A DNA stretch of 64,000 nt from Lingula anatina (GCF_001039355.2 NW_019775484.1:304551-368550), one strand, 5' to 3'. Numbered from the stretch's first letter, positions 1 to 11,766 are shown. Made by a program: numbers and translations. Notes: a model not told the origin generated them from the sequence alone.

Positions 1-1483
1 ATATTAGAAAGAAAATGGAATACTTTCCACTCCTTAACTCAAATATCTAGATGTCCGTCTTACCAAACAAACAAACTGAATTCAGTTAAGCCCAGTTTTT
101 AAAACTATCTAAGTGGTGCTATAGAAAAGACTGGGGTAGCTTATTACGCGCCCTCCGTCAACAGTCCCGAAAACTGAAAAATTTGCTACTTACTATATGT
201 ATTTTTTTAACTTGTCTTCACAAACAGAATACAATTGCAAGGTCATTATTATACTATCATCATCATCATCATTATAATGGGTTAGATTAGTGACTTTTAA
301 AAGTGGTTAGGCAGTCTGAGAGAGAGAGAGAGAGAGAGACATGACAAACGGCAACTTCACCTCGCTCTTGTGGATAATCGGTCCGTTATAATCTTTCATC
401 ATTGGTCTGACCATGACAGTCTGTATGACGTGATTCTTCTCCATTTTAGTTACCTTCTCTTGAAAACCTTCGGTCACTGTTTAACATGCGAACGAGACAC
501 GGTTTTTACATTAGGCAAACCGAACAAAGATCTGTCATCGAGTATACATGCACTTCTATAAATACAATGTACATCGTTTTAACTTAGTGTCATAGAATCA
601 TCATTATTGATCCTCATACATCCTATGTACATGTAAGTCGCAAATTACTAACTAGAACGTATCGTCGGACTGTTGATCAATGATGTTGAGCCACAATGTA
701 ATTTTCTCAAGGGGCTGTATGATTGAATAGCTATCAGCATTAAGCTTCAAAATATCAGTTACCTTACGTGTCATTTTTAAAGTTAGGATAGCGATAAATT
801 CAAGCGGTCACATTTCAGAAACAAAGTAGAGGACCACAAAACTTAATGATGATTAATTAACAATCATTGATCAGCAATTATTCTTTAGTCTGAAATTATT
901 ATTTAGTTTTTGCTGTTTGTTTCTTTACTTGAAAATACGGTTATACCTTTCAAGGTTACACTTGCAGTATTATGGGAGGTGCTTTATAAAAATACACTAC
1001 AAGTACAAAAAAGACAAATGATAAAGTTTCATCTTAACGATTTCGTCGAGCACTTATTTGTAAAATAGTGGCATGTTTTTACCAGCAGAATAATTTTTTA
1101 AACATATTCATACCGTAATGGACATGTATGGTGCAACATTTCAGATGAAGGAATTAGTAAACCTGATAACACGTTGTCCAGAGGTTTGATGACGTCAGCA
1201 TGGGTGCTGCACGGAAAACAACAACAATGAATCATCCGTTCAACCTGAACGCACTGCGTGCAAGAAAGAACTAAAATATAATTCAAAACAAGATAATTGG
1301 CCGGTTTTATATAGCCAATGGCTTGCAGTTTCACTTACGGAGGCAGAAAAATCAATAAGTCATCTAGTCGAACTCGAGTAACTCCAAGTGAATACATGTA
1401 GACATAAAGATTGGTGCGCCCTGGGAAACCCTAGCAGCTCATACCGCACGTACCTGTTAAAACAAAAACTTTAAGAGTTATAG

Positions 1484-1514
<31 letters not shown>

Positions 1515-3291
1515 ATGCGCCAACAACTTGGACTTTTTTGCGCTATTTTTGCAGGCTGGACAGACAAAGCCCTCGCCCCCGCCAACGTCACCAGGGACGT
1601 CACGAGTGTTTAAATGTAATCGACGAGAGTACCACTGTTCGTATATATTTCCTGAAGTAAAAAATAGGACAAAGAACTCAATAACATGTTATTTCTAAGT
1701 TAATGAACAAAGCATTTTTATTTTGTCATTGTGCTTATACATATTTCTCTGACAATAGAATAATATAAAAACAGCTTACATGTATATATAATAGTTTTTG
1801 GACGAAACAAAAAATACCTTGATGTGGTACTATGTATGTCTCACTGACATCTAAAATGGACTGTATCGAGTATAAAACACCTCTTATATTTGTAAGCCCC
1901 ACTTAAAAAAATGTAAGACTGTGGAACATTCAGAGGATCTCTTTTTTAGTTTAAATGATTCAACTAAATCTTTAAAAGCTGAACAGTCTCTTTAACTCCA
2001 TATCCGTAGCTGCGGTCATACAACTAGCACATTTTGAACTCTTATTATATACATCCATTGTGACATCCATGTTGACTTAATATTTCAACTCTCCGGTTTG
2101 TGAGCAAGTTTGGTAACCATAAATAAAGCGTCAAACTAAAATTCTCTAATGGACATTTACAAATGATCTATATACATAATGAAAGTAATATGTGACAGCA
2201 AACACTTGCAACAGCAGATGAAAAAAAACAAAAAACAAAATTGAAGCTAAACTTTATTCTAGACAGCTTATTCCAACTGCTGAAAAGCTGTTTTGAAAAA
2301 CATTAAGAAAGTACTTTTCTGTTTTTAAAGCAAAATTAATACCAGTTTAAAACTCTTTTTCTTCCTTCAATAACCGTGGGTAAAGGCATTTTCTCGTCAG
2401 CTTTTAGTATGTCAGGTAATTAACTCTTCTCATTTTTTTATGGCAAATGCAAATGGGGTACCGTGTTCCTTTAGGAATTGTAATGGTGCATTATGGGATA
2501 CATGTACCTCAAAGTTCCCACAATTCCCTGGCGTCATGACATCCACCATAACAGGCACATAGCCTTATGATAAATTACAGGTAGCTTCATAAATTATATA
2601 ACATTCTGTAGTCTGTCCACTGGGTTGTGGGTGAGATAAGGAATTTTTGGCAGACGCTTGAAGTATCCTTAAAGCGGAGCTACACATGCATCTCAGCGCT
2701 GTTTACAAAGTAAATTAAATCTGAAACCACAAACATTGATTAAAAATAAATATAAATAATAATTAACAAACCACAGGTATTATGCTAACCATTATAAATA
2801 TGACTTTGGGTATTTGTTACCATGATTAAGAATAATAATGCGGTGGTCGACACCAAGCCACGAACATTAAAAGAGTGAAAATCATCAACAAAACTGATAA
2901 TACATTTTACGTTTTCTTAATTGCAGTTCTCATTAAAGCGCCGATTCCATGTAGCAGAATATCGTAATAGACGTTCATGTTGTGCTTAATGTGCTGAATC
3001 TATCTGATAATCGGAAAACGTTACAGCTAACACACTGGAAGCTGATCGTATGAAAATAAGGACCACTCCTACATGTACGTCTAAGTAAGAGCCAGGGACT
3101 TTGTTCTTATCAAAAGACTTTGAACCTGAACGGAGATATTCTAGCACAGCTATTTTACCAGTATAAAGATAGCATTTAGTGCTGTAACCACAGTCATGTT
3201 TTTTACCTGTAGCATCACCTTGTAAGGGTTCCGATATCACGGAAAACGAAACTGAAGGCTGTTTTAAGCTCAACGTTGCATACTATCCAAA
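1..3291. other. Non-coding stretch upstream of locus A
   Basis: No exon with a recognisable domain was found on either strand. Visible are a GA microsatellite near 320-340, a 28-base T run near 1484-1511 and generally AT-rich sequence. Open frames here are short and lack domain or splice support. A frame ending at 1698 follows an AG at about 1554 and could be an unrelated terminal exon, but nothing upstream supports it. The last part presumably holds the promoter of locus A; no convincing TATA box is seen. Confidence 0.6.
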
Positions 3292-6128
3292 ATGGATGAC
3301 AGTCACAAAACTATATTTCTGTGGTTTATCTGTTCCTGCTTTATGGCGCCTGGGATAACGGGAGCAAATTGCCCTACCCGCTATGTAATGGTCGACTCTG
3401 TTTGTGTGCGATATGAGCGGAACATCAAACTATCGTGGGACCAGGCTCGCCTCCAATGTGAGAGGGAGGGAGCTCACTTGGGTGTACCAGATACAATCAG
3501 AAGGAGAGATGCATTTTACAACTATCTGATAACAAACGTCGGTTAGCAATTTTTTTCGCTAGTATAGGTTTTTGACTGAATTTTGTTTTTCTGCTGTCTC
3601 GTATATTTGTGGTCTTAAATGTATGAAATACCCAACCGTAATGAACATTTCGAGAGCGCATTCGTATTTTGTAGTAGTCCAATGCACCATGTAGTACGTT
3701 TGTTTCTGTTTTCAGGCGACATATGGGCCACTTGGGTGGATGGAAGAGAACCCCAGGGGAACGGCGACTGGATTTGGTATTCCAAGGGTACCAAGGTGGA
3801 TGGGAATTTATGGTCCCCTGGTGAACCAGGAAATATGTTCGGACCAGAAGACTGTATGGCAATTAAAGTACTTGGGGGCAGTGGCCTGCATGATGGCCCA
3901 TGTGAACTCAGTGCCAACTTCTTATGTGAATATGATATAGGTATGGGCTAATTATATATGAGCAGCTGATGAACAGTACAACCATTTTTGCTTTACACGT
4001 GCTCTTTACAACACATCATTGGACTGCCTCACACATGGCTTGACTCTAAACCTACGCTTTGAATAATAATTAATTAATGAAAATTGACTTTGCCTTGGCG
4101 TATGTCTTCGCTCTTTGAGTCCTTTTCTTGTTACCACTTATCCCTAGTGGGGACTAGGGTACAAGGATTATTTGTATTTTATGCTCCCTTAAATCATATT
4201 ATAAGACCGTAACGATCTGTTTCAATTTAAGTGAACGGAGCTTGGGGGTCGTGGGGATCATGGAGTCGGTGCTCCCTTACATGTGGAGCACAGGGATTGA
4301 AATATAGAACCCGACTGTGCAATAACCCGGTCCCAAAGGGTACGGGCAAACCCTGCTCTGGACCTGACCGACAAACCGAGTTCTGCTTCCCTGGACAGTG
4401 CCCTGGTGAGTGCCTTGACAGCTGTATCTTATCTGTATAATGTTAAAGTAGAAGTGTGTCATTTACTCAAACGAATAAGCCACAAAAGTTCACATTGAAT
4501 GATAACTCCAGTCAAGCCCGCACCCCAAAACGTGGCCTTGGAAGTACATTGCTGTATACCAGAATGATTGCACACCTTCAATGATAATATAATATTTACA
4601 AGCGCTTCATCGAAAACAAATATCTGATTTAGAATCAACTGATAAATTTCAATGTCTAGTATTTTACACGTTTGACATTCACGTTACAAAATATCATTAG
4701 TTTATACCAGATATACATGTAGAGTGTGCTTTACTACATTCTCATTTAGCGTGGCGGTAATTACGTACGTGACTTCTGTTTCTCTTCAATTCCCATAAAC
4801 CAGAGAACTGTATTTGGCTTTGTTTCCCATTACAGTTGACGGGACCTGGAGTGTCTGGACACACTGGTCAATGTGCAGTAAAACCTGTGGTCAAGGCAAC
4901 AGAACAAGACACAGGGCGTGTAATAGTCCACCTCCAACCAATGGTGGCAAGGACTGCCCAGGACAATTAGTTCAGGTCGAAACGTGCAGAGGTCCGCCGT
5001 GTCCAGGTACGTTTACAGCGTTAAATTCGATGCATTATTTTATGTTAGAGTGATGCAGTGTGGAATATGTGGACACGCTGGTCAACGGACTGGTACACAC
5101 ACAGGGTTGGCATTCTGATATATACTTGTATGTATCATAATTATCAGCCAGGGAATACTATACAGAATATTAAGTTTTGGCTTTTATTTTTTCATATGGT
5201 AAGGTTATCCATCGGTCGTACAATCAGTGATTCTTTTGTGACACAATTCATTTTAGAAGTTGAATAAATGACATTAGTTCACGACAGGATTTTCTGCATC
5301 ACTTTTCGCACTGCGTTTGGGGTGACACTTTTGTGCCAGAGAAATATATTACTGACTCGTTAGATAACTAAAAATACGTTTTTTAAAATATTAATTGTTT
5401 ATTTCATTTTATGCTTCTCTTTTTTTGCCGTTTACAGCCAAACTCTGTCCTGCTGGATTCACTGAGGTCACCGACAGCTTGTGCCTGTATATCTCTGACC
5501 CACAGACAGAGGCATACAGTTATTTTCTGTCCATGAAGGCGTGTGCCTCGCTGTCTCGGCTGTCTCGCCTGATGACAATGAAGAACAAATACGAATACCA
5601 TAACATGGTCAGGTTCTTGTCTACAGCGACTGAATACTGGATAGGTAAATCTACACAGTGTTATCACTCCAACAACTTAACTTAAGCTTGTCAAGACGGT
5701 CAGATACTAAAAATAATAACAACAACTATAAGAATAATAACTATTACGATAATAATGCATTGCTTAAAACTGCGCTACAAAAACGTCTCGGCACTTTATC
5801 CGGTCATCGATGGGTTTATTGTAAGATATTTTGATATAAAAATTACAAACCTAAGTACAACTGGCAGTATAAAACAACTATTGTTATCTAACCAGGCGAT
5901 GACACTACAAGCGGCAGTAGTTCTTTGAGCAACGGTGGCACCAAGCTAGGGACTGGTAGTTTTACCATCTGGGACGCTGGATTTCCGTCTGCTCGCTCCC
6001 TTACCAATTGCGTTGACTTGAGTGGGAAAAGTGGGACTTTTCTGTGGCAAGACGCCCCTTGCTGGGAAAGAAAACCCTTCATTTGTGAACTGAGACCCAA
6101 AGATGCACTCGCGCCTATTGTTGGTTAA
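3292..6128 (+). CDS. Locus A: secreted CTLD-TSP1-TSP1-CTLD protein
   Basis: Six exons: 3292-3541, 3716-3940, 4232-4405, 4836-5006, 5438-5644, 5896-6128; every intron is phase 1 with GT/AG ends, giving 419 aa. Residues 1-24 form a signal peptide. CTLD1 (about 26-157) is split over exons 1-2, with a WVDG core, an EPG triplet where mannose-type lectins have EPN, and LHD where most paralogues have LND. Exons 3 and 4 each encode one TSP1 repeat (WGSWGSWSRCSLTCG and WSVWTHWSMCSKTCG). Exons 5-6 encode CTLD2 (about 275-419), which has WIG and FLWQDAPC but no EPN loop. The ATG at 3292 is chosen because it opens the signal peptide. This is the only array member on the + strand. Same length and exon plan as locus G. 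No transmembrane segment, so probably secreted; ligand unknown. Calcium or sugar binding by CTLD1 is doubtful given EPG. Confidence 0.9.
5051..5100 (+). pseudogene. Relic of a third TSP1 exon in locus A
   Basis: About 45 bp after the second TSP1 exon the sequence reads VWNMWTRWST, the W-x-x-W-x-x-W start of a TSP1 repeat, then loses the pattern. No acceptor precedes it and no Cys pattern follows. The same relic sits at the same relative place in loci E and G. Confidence 0.6.
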
Positions 6129-6213
6129 AATGGCAAAGCTGTCGTTTCAATCGTATTGCTCGTATGGCTGTCATTTTTGAAAGTGGACGTAAATCACATA
6201 TTGGATGACATAC

Positions 6214-6219
6214 AATAAA
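6214..6219 (+). promoter_or_regulatory. Polyadenylation signal candidate of locus A
   Basis: AATAAA lies 86 bp downstream of the stop codon of locus A, the first such hexamer after it. Usage is inferred. Confidence 0.45.
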
Positions 6220-6418
6220 GATAAAAACTGGAAGCACCCTTCTCGCACATTTGTTTTAAACTTCTTCCTCTCATTCTCTCTCTCTCTCTCATATATTTTA
6301 TATACATCGTATATCGTATTTTACCAAATCAACAGAAACTGGACCGAAAAAAGGAAACTTATAGGACTATATCTGAAAGAATGCATATTTCCCTCATATC
6401 CATTTCAGGTCCCGTATC

Positions 6419-6580
6419 TATAAGCATTATTACTGATGCATCTCGGAAGATCTTCTTTACAGATGTCAAATATACGGTGAATATTTGACATCTGTAAAGT
6501 AGATCTTCGGAGATGCATCATTAATAATATGCTTATATTTTCATTAAGATCTATACGGTGAATTGACATGAATCATCAAG
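6419..6580. mobile_element. 162-bp insertion with long hairpin, flanked by 10-bp direct repeat
   Basis: The segment lies between two copies of GTCCCGTATC (6409-6418 and 6581-6590), which look like a target-site duplication. Paralogous flanks of loci E (near 26710) and G (near 34850) have a single version of this site without the insert. Inside, 6434-6473 and 6481-6520 form 40-nt inverted arms with only two mismatches around a 7-nt loop, and pairing extends partly into the AT-rich outer sequence. No coding capacity. A non-autonomous foldback or MITE-type element is likely. Confidence 0.7.
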
Positions 6581-6756
6581 GTCCCGTATCCTTAACGAAA
6601 GATCCGTTGGTGTGATAGAATAATAACACAATTAAAGACAAACATTATAGATCACACGTTTATGCAGCAACAGGAATGTAGACAAGGCAAAAGGCAATTG
6701 AGCATTTACGTTTTGACTTTACAAGTATAACTATTTGCAAGAATAAAGTAACTCAT

Positions 6757-6889
6757 TTTCAATCAACGGCTTAATATTGAAATAGTTTACCTCAATATTT
6801 CGATGTCTGACAGAAAATCTTCATCAGGGAATGAGGCTATTCAGGGGAATAGCCTCTTTTCCGGAGACCAAGACTTGTTTGGTGACTAG
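6757..6889 (-). repeat. Dispersed element with hammerhead-like core, copy 1
   Basis: On the minus strand this copy has a perfect 10-bp hairpin (GAGGCTATTC / GAATAGCCTC), then CTGATGA (6821-6827), a small TGT-CAG-ACA hairpin and CGAAAT (GAAA at 6798-6801). Related copies are at 14357-14496, 26407-26540 and 34532-34668. Confidence 0.65.
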
Positions 6890-7335
6890 ATGACAGTAAT
6901 AAAAGCTCACAATACAGCAGCTCGCTTTTTTTTGCTTTCATACATGTGTATATAGTAACCCAATATAATGGCGATGTATATAGATAAAACATTGTTTAGC
7001 TCACGCATGGTTGACACATAAGCTTGGGTTAATTTTATCCAATCCACATTAAACCTTTACAGCATACATTCTGAAATAAAATATGAATTTTCTGCCAAAC
7101 AAAGATACAATGCATTCAGGTGTTTTATTACTTTACTAGCCAAAGGATATGATATTATGGTAATGATAAGCGATAGATATTCTAATTACAGTAGAAAGTC
7201 AAGCACCTACAGTGTAACAATGATTCATTTAAAACAACGCGGGGTTTAAAAAAGACAAGATGCCCATACAATGTACGCATAAACCTTATTACAGAATTTG
7301 GATAAAAAAGACATGGAAGAAACGCATTCAGCGAG
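6890..7335. repeat. 3' flank of locus A, inverted copy of 34120-34530
   Basis: No gene. The sequence matches the 3' flank of locus G in reverse orientation, for example around the low-complexity run near 6960-7060 and the stretch near 7260-7330. Homology stops near 7335 here and near 34115 there, marking duplication breakpoints. Confidence 0.6.
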
Positions 7336-7614
7336 TAAGTATTTAACTATTTAAAGTGTATAAGTTTCACTTTGTAATTGTGAATAGATTTACTATGTTA
7401 CAATATTTGTGCTACAGGCAAAGCCTATACATTGGATAGGCAGATTTATAATCAGTACAACTAAAGAAGTCACCAAGTAAACCAATGGTCACCAAATATT
7501 TAGCCCAACATGTGCGGCAAATTATAAGAAACTGAGTGGCATAGCAATGTTTAAACGCCTTGTGAGCGTTGCAGTTGGATTAAAAACAGTCCTTCTGCTT
7601 TTTAAATAAAGCAT

Positions 7615-7714
7615 TCCCAGCAGGCAAACGACACTGATTCTACGTTGATTCAGCGTTGATCCACCAAAATTAACGTTGATTCAACGGTGAATCAATGTCG
7701 TTTGTCTGTTGGGA
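7615..7714. mobile_element. 100-bp MITE with near-perfect terminal inverted repeats
   Basis: The ends TCCCAGCAGGCAAACGAC and GTCGTTTGTCTGTTGGGA are inverted repeats with few mismatches. The interior consists of reiterated GTTGATTC-type units. No coding capacity. Lies just downstream of locus B. Confidence 0.65.
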
Positions 7715-7800
7715 TTTGTATTCAATTCTACACACAAGAGCGCTTTCACAACACGACAACATAACAAAATCCGTTGGGTGCAAAGGAATCAATAAACGGA

Positions 7801-10800
7801 TCAGCCAATTAAGGAGGTTGATATCATTTTTGCTCGAATTTCACAGCTGAACATTTTCCTCTCCTCACACCTGGTATCTCTCCACATGTATCCAGCTCCC
7901 TTCCCATCTATGAACACACAGTCGGCCAACGTACTTTTGGAAGGACTGCCCTCTTCCCAGTGGGTGAAGGACCCTTGCCCTAATTTGGTGCCGTCGCTGA
8001 ACACGAACTGTCCCTCGGTTGTCCTGTCGTCTAGACCTAGTTAACACAGCGGAAATCCTAACATGTAGTTACCGTTAAAATAAAGCTAACAGCGAGGAAT
8101 CCTCATTGCTCTCTGTATGCAGATATATTAAAACTCACTTTAACGTAACGAAGAAACCTAGTTAAAAACCCGGCCGACACGGGCTGTGTATTATAAAAGT
8201 GATTTCAAAACAAGGTAAAATCGAAGTTCAATACCTCGCATTGCATATGTTTCTCAGAAAGTGTATTAAGAACTTGGTTAAGTGGGATACATTTTCCCTC
8301 CAATTATGCGATTACAGCTAAATCAGCTGATCATATATGCATAGTGAAAATGTATAGGGATAACCCTTTATAAAGTCACACTAGAATTCATTGTCATATG
8401 CAGTTACAAGTTACATAATAGGTATGAAATAACTCTAAAACTATATTGACATATCAATTCATCCTGTGAGGTAACTACACTCATCGAACTGAGTGCCATA
8501 TAGCAAGAGACCAGCCGGAATTCGCATGGATCACATAAGTAAACTGAATCAAAGGATCACACCTACCTATCCAACAATCAGCATGTGCTGGCAACTTTTT
8601 AACGATTATATCTTGTTCTGCTTTATGTTTGATCGTCACCAAGCGTGCGTGTTTTGACAATGAAGTGCAGAACGTGTTGGCATCGCTGTAGGTTTTTAGT
8701 ACATTTTTACCGGAAATGTACAGACACCAGTTCTCTGAGATTTTAGTGAAACCACTAGGACAAGGCGATCCTGAAATGAAGTTTTTCATTTTATTAGTGT
8801 TGATGGCTTCATGACCGTCGACAAAACTAAATTTAAGTACTATTTCAAAGCAAAGCGGACGTGCATTCTTATATGGTATTTGCCCATATAAATTCATGGG
8901 GAACTAGGAGAAGTCTCCTCATTTCAATGTACTACTGTAAACATTTTGCTCGCTAGTTTTTCATATAGCAGTTTTATAAATTTCTATCAGACGCATTTTG
9001 TGTTGTGTTTGCAGGTGACAGCTATTTTAACCAATCAACACAACACAACATTTACCTGAACAAAACCCTTCGTCACACGACTCTTTTTGAACATTACTCC
9101 CGACACAGTCACGGCCGCCATTTTGTTTATGCGGGTTATTACATGATCGTAGCCTCAGTCTGGTGCTTTGACCACAGAAGCTTCCACACGCTGACCAGTG
9201 TGACCAGGCACCCCAGCCTCCGTCAACTGCAAGGTAAATGTATCATTAATTTGATTGTCTCCAGAAGAAGTCAATCACGAAGAAGTCAGCAAACACGGTG
9301 CATTGTACTTTCCAGTATCTTGTTTTAATTGCAGGTATAAATTTGTCAATATGCGTGTATTGAAGTAAAACTTTAAACTGCGCGTTTAAAATGCATAGGC
9401 CTACTACCGATTTCGACAACAAATCAGCGGAACCCATTAACACGTGCAGTTGGTAGAATTTATGTATCATATTCGTTATAGGGCATTCCACGCAGATGAT
9501 GTAGGATGACCAGTCTTTATAAATCGTAAATTTTAAAAAAGAGATCAATAAGGACCATTTAAAACAAGCACAACAGGTTGCCGTGCACACTTTTAAAATT
9601 GTATGATTGGGAAAAGATATGTATTGTATGATTATTTTTCGTAACGACTGACGCGTATACATGTATTCTTATTTCAGATGTTACAAAGCACATCAAAATT
9701 TCTCAACATGCGGACGGCACTGCACTATATAGAGTCTATGGTAGTCACTGGAACCAATACAACACCATCATTTGTATAGGAACTGACACAGACACTTTCC
9801 ACTTTTCTGTATAAAAAGTTTCTCCAATATCAAATCACGTGTACGTACCTGCCAAAAACACACATTGATATGTTGTTACATATCTGAAAAATGAGTGAGT
9901 AAATATATTTAGTGGATCGTAAAGGTATAAGTTTCTGGCATGATATTAGAATATTACAGACACAAGTTGACCCTCATTTACGAAGAGTAGAGAAATGATA
10001 ATAAATAAATAAATATATGAGAAAAATGAAAAATGAGCTGAAGACAACATTTTTAAAATCAGTATACTCATCTCTCTGAAAAACAAATATTGAAGCTCAT
10101 TTGGGACGTTCGGAATAATATGTAAACATCATTCTACGTTAGGCATGACCAGATTCTTTTATTCTGATACAGAACTGAGTGCATGGTAACAGGTTGTGAG
10201 TGACCCGTTTTTTAAATGTCTCGGTGATACAGAAACGCGTCCGCATATTTAGAGGTGAACTTCACCACTCACGCAACAAACGATGCACAGTTCTTTAGTC
10301 AAAATGATAGCATCATGCAATATTTTTACACGAATAAATGTGAATATTAATCATCATAGACTTATGAACATTGTGTTAAATAACTCTACATGTACACATT
10401 ATGATGATCAACCACCCAATAAAGCAATCACTCTATAAACAAACATCGTATCCTCTATTTTATAAATGGTATAGTAAGTGATATAGTTAAAAAACGAAAA
10501 GTTGAAAATTTATAGAATATGCATTAACATATGCATGTGAATTGCCTTAACTTTGTTTTCCACGAAAGCAGAATTTATTTGTAGCGTACGTAAGTTCCAA
10601 AACGCCTAAAAACCTTCGTTATACTAAACTCCACTGTACCATAATATATATTTTAAACCGCGTATCGCGTCCGTGAGGTTTCTGCACATTTCTTTGAACA
10701 GCGACTTACCGGTATCTTGAACATCGTCCCCAGCCCCAGAAGCCGCAGCCCGTGGTGTACCGTTGACGAGTGCTGCGGGTCTGTATACCGTACCTTGGTG

Positions 10801-11231
10801 GATAACACGCCCTGTGTAGAAATTATGAAATGTGAGAACAGACAGCGCAATAACTGCAAAATGCTGTTAACATTAAATTGCATTTCATTACAACTTTTTT
10901 CGTTTTCTGCAAATATGTACGCATCTTCCGCAGCAAATGTTTTGGGGGAAGCGAAATTAACATGATTATATTTCAAGAGTATACTGAAAAAATACTTTTA
11001 GATATTACTATAAATAATAAATTAACCATACACTTAAAATCATTTGAACGTTTGCTTTATCAAACAAAATGCTAAAAATCCGTGGATTTGCATGTATGTG
11101 TGCGTTTGTTTACGCGTGTGTCAGTACCTAAACAAAACTGTGAAATCACCTTACCCTTGCGTAAAATGGACCCAATAAACGAGAACTACTAACAAGAAGA
11201 GGAATATCCCCTTTTTACTGCTGTCTTCCAT
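7801..11231 (-). CDS. Locus B: secreted Cys/Trp segment-TSP1-CTLD protein
   Basis: Exons in transcript order: 11155-11231 (signal peptide, phase 2 out), 10710-10811 (phase 2-2), a 20-nt microexon 10273-10292 (tentative), 9056-9226 (TSP1), 8567-8770 and 7801-8036 (CTLD). The sum is 810 nt, 269 aa, with phase kept throughout. Residues 1-26 are a signal peptide (hydrophobic core IFLFLLVVLVYW). Exon 2 encodes a Cys/Trp-rich piece containing CGFWGWGRCSRYR. TSP1 has WGAWSHWSACGSFCG and all expected Cys. The CTLD resembles the second CTLD of the other genes (CWIG, MWRD, FSCEI) and lacks EPN. Unlike its neighbours it has no first CTLD. The TSP1 and CTLD exons are firm. The microexon is inferred because it alone was found to bridge phase 2 to phase 1, between an AG and a GTGAGT donor. 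Confidence 0.7.
9677..9814 (+). other. Possible terminal exon on the + strand inside a locus B intron
   Basis: After a good acceptor (pyrimidine tract then CAG at about 9674-9676) one frame stays open for about 45 codons and ends at a TAA at 9812-9814. The peptide contains VYGSHWNQYN and matches no family I recognise. No upstream + strand exon was identified, so this may be chance. Confidence 0.2.
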
Positions 11232-11534
11232 GATATTTTCAACACCTGTGGTATCGCTGTTTGCAGTGATATCTAATGGTGTAATGAATACACAACTTAC
11301 AGTGTAAATAGGGGAGCAAAGTTTTTTCAGGACAACTCAGTTGAATAAATTGGCCTTTTTTTAACTGCATGGGATTAATGGCGTTCGTAGTTGGTGTAGG
11401 TGTAAGGTAAGATCTGAATCAACGGTGGAATGTTAGCAAACTAAGCGACCAATTAGCAGACGTTTGATAACAGCTGTCGCAAAACTTTACAAAAAACTAG
11501 ACAAACGTCCTGGTAAACAGGTACAGACCTAGAC
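11232..11534. other. Upstream region of locus B
   Basis: No exon recognised. Presumed promoter of locus B; no clear TATA box. Confidence 0.4.
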
Positions 11535-11766
11535 TGGGTTCCCATGCCTAGATCGATCTAACGGGATCGATCCATCTCCAATGGGTTTCTCATGAAATTG
11601 CGTTCAGCTTAAGCGGCTTAGATGTCTGACACGCCTACTGAAGCTGCTAAACGATAGTTAATTACCCCGTGACAGACATTTAAACCGCTTAAGTTGATAG
11701 CAATTAAGCGAGAATCCCCTCTGAGATAGATCGATCCACAGATCCACAGGGTCTGGGAATGGTCCC
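11535..11766. mobile_element. MITE family 1, full copy
   Basis: Imperfect inverted repeat about 230 bp long. The left end carries TTCCCATGCCTAGATCGATC and the right end TAGATCGATCCACAGATCC followed by GGGAATGG. Interior pairs include GCGGCTTAGATGTCTG against CAGACATTTAAACCGC. Related copies are at 31138-31250 and 54509-54720. Non-coding. Confidence 0.65.

Noticed and set aside
1510-1698. Proline-rich frame following an acceptor-like site
   Set aside because: No upstream exon, no domain, and it starts beside a long T run that mimics a pyrimidine tract.
9005-9328. Long + strand frame over the locus B TSP1 exon, even with an AG before and GT after
   Set aside because: The opposite strand gives a complete TSP1 repeat with all cysteines and correct splice phase; reverse frames of TSP1 and CTLD exons are often open here (also 13499-13723, 27015-27215, 35172-35384).
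10717-10965. Cys-rich + strand frame
   Set aside because: It is the reverse complement of locus B exon 2, which has a perfect donor, the right phase and a signal-peptide exon upstream.
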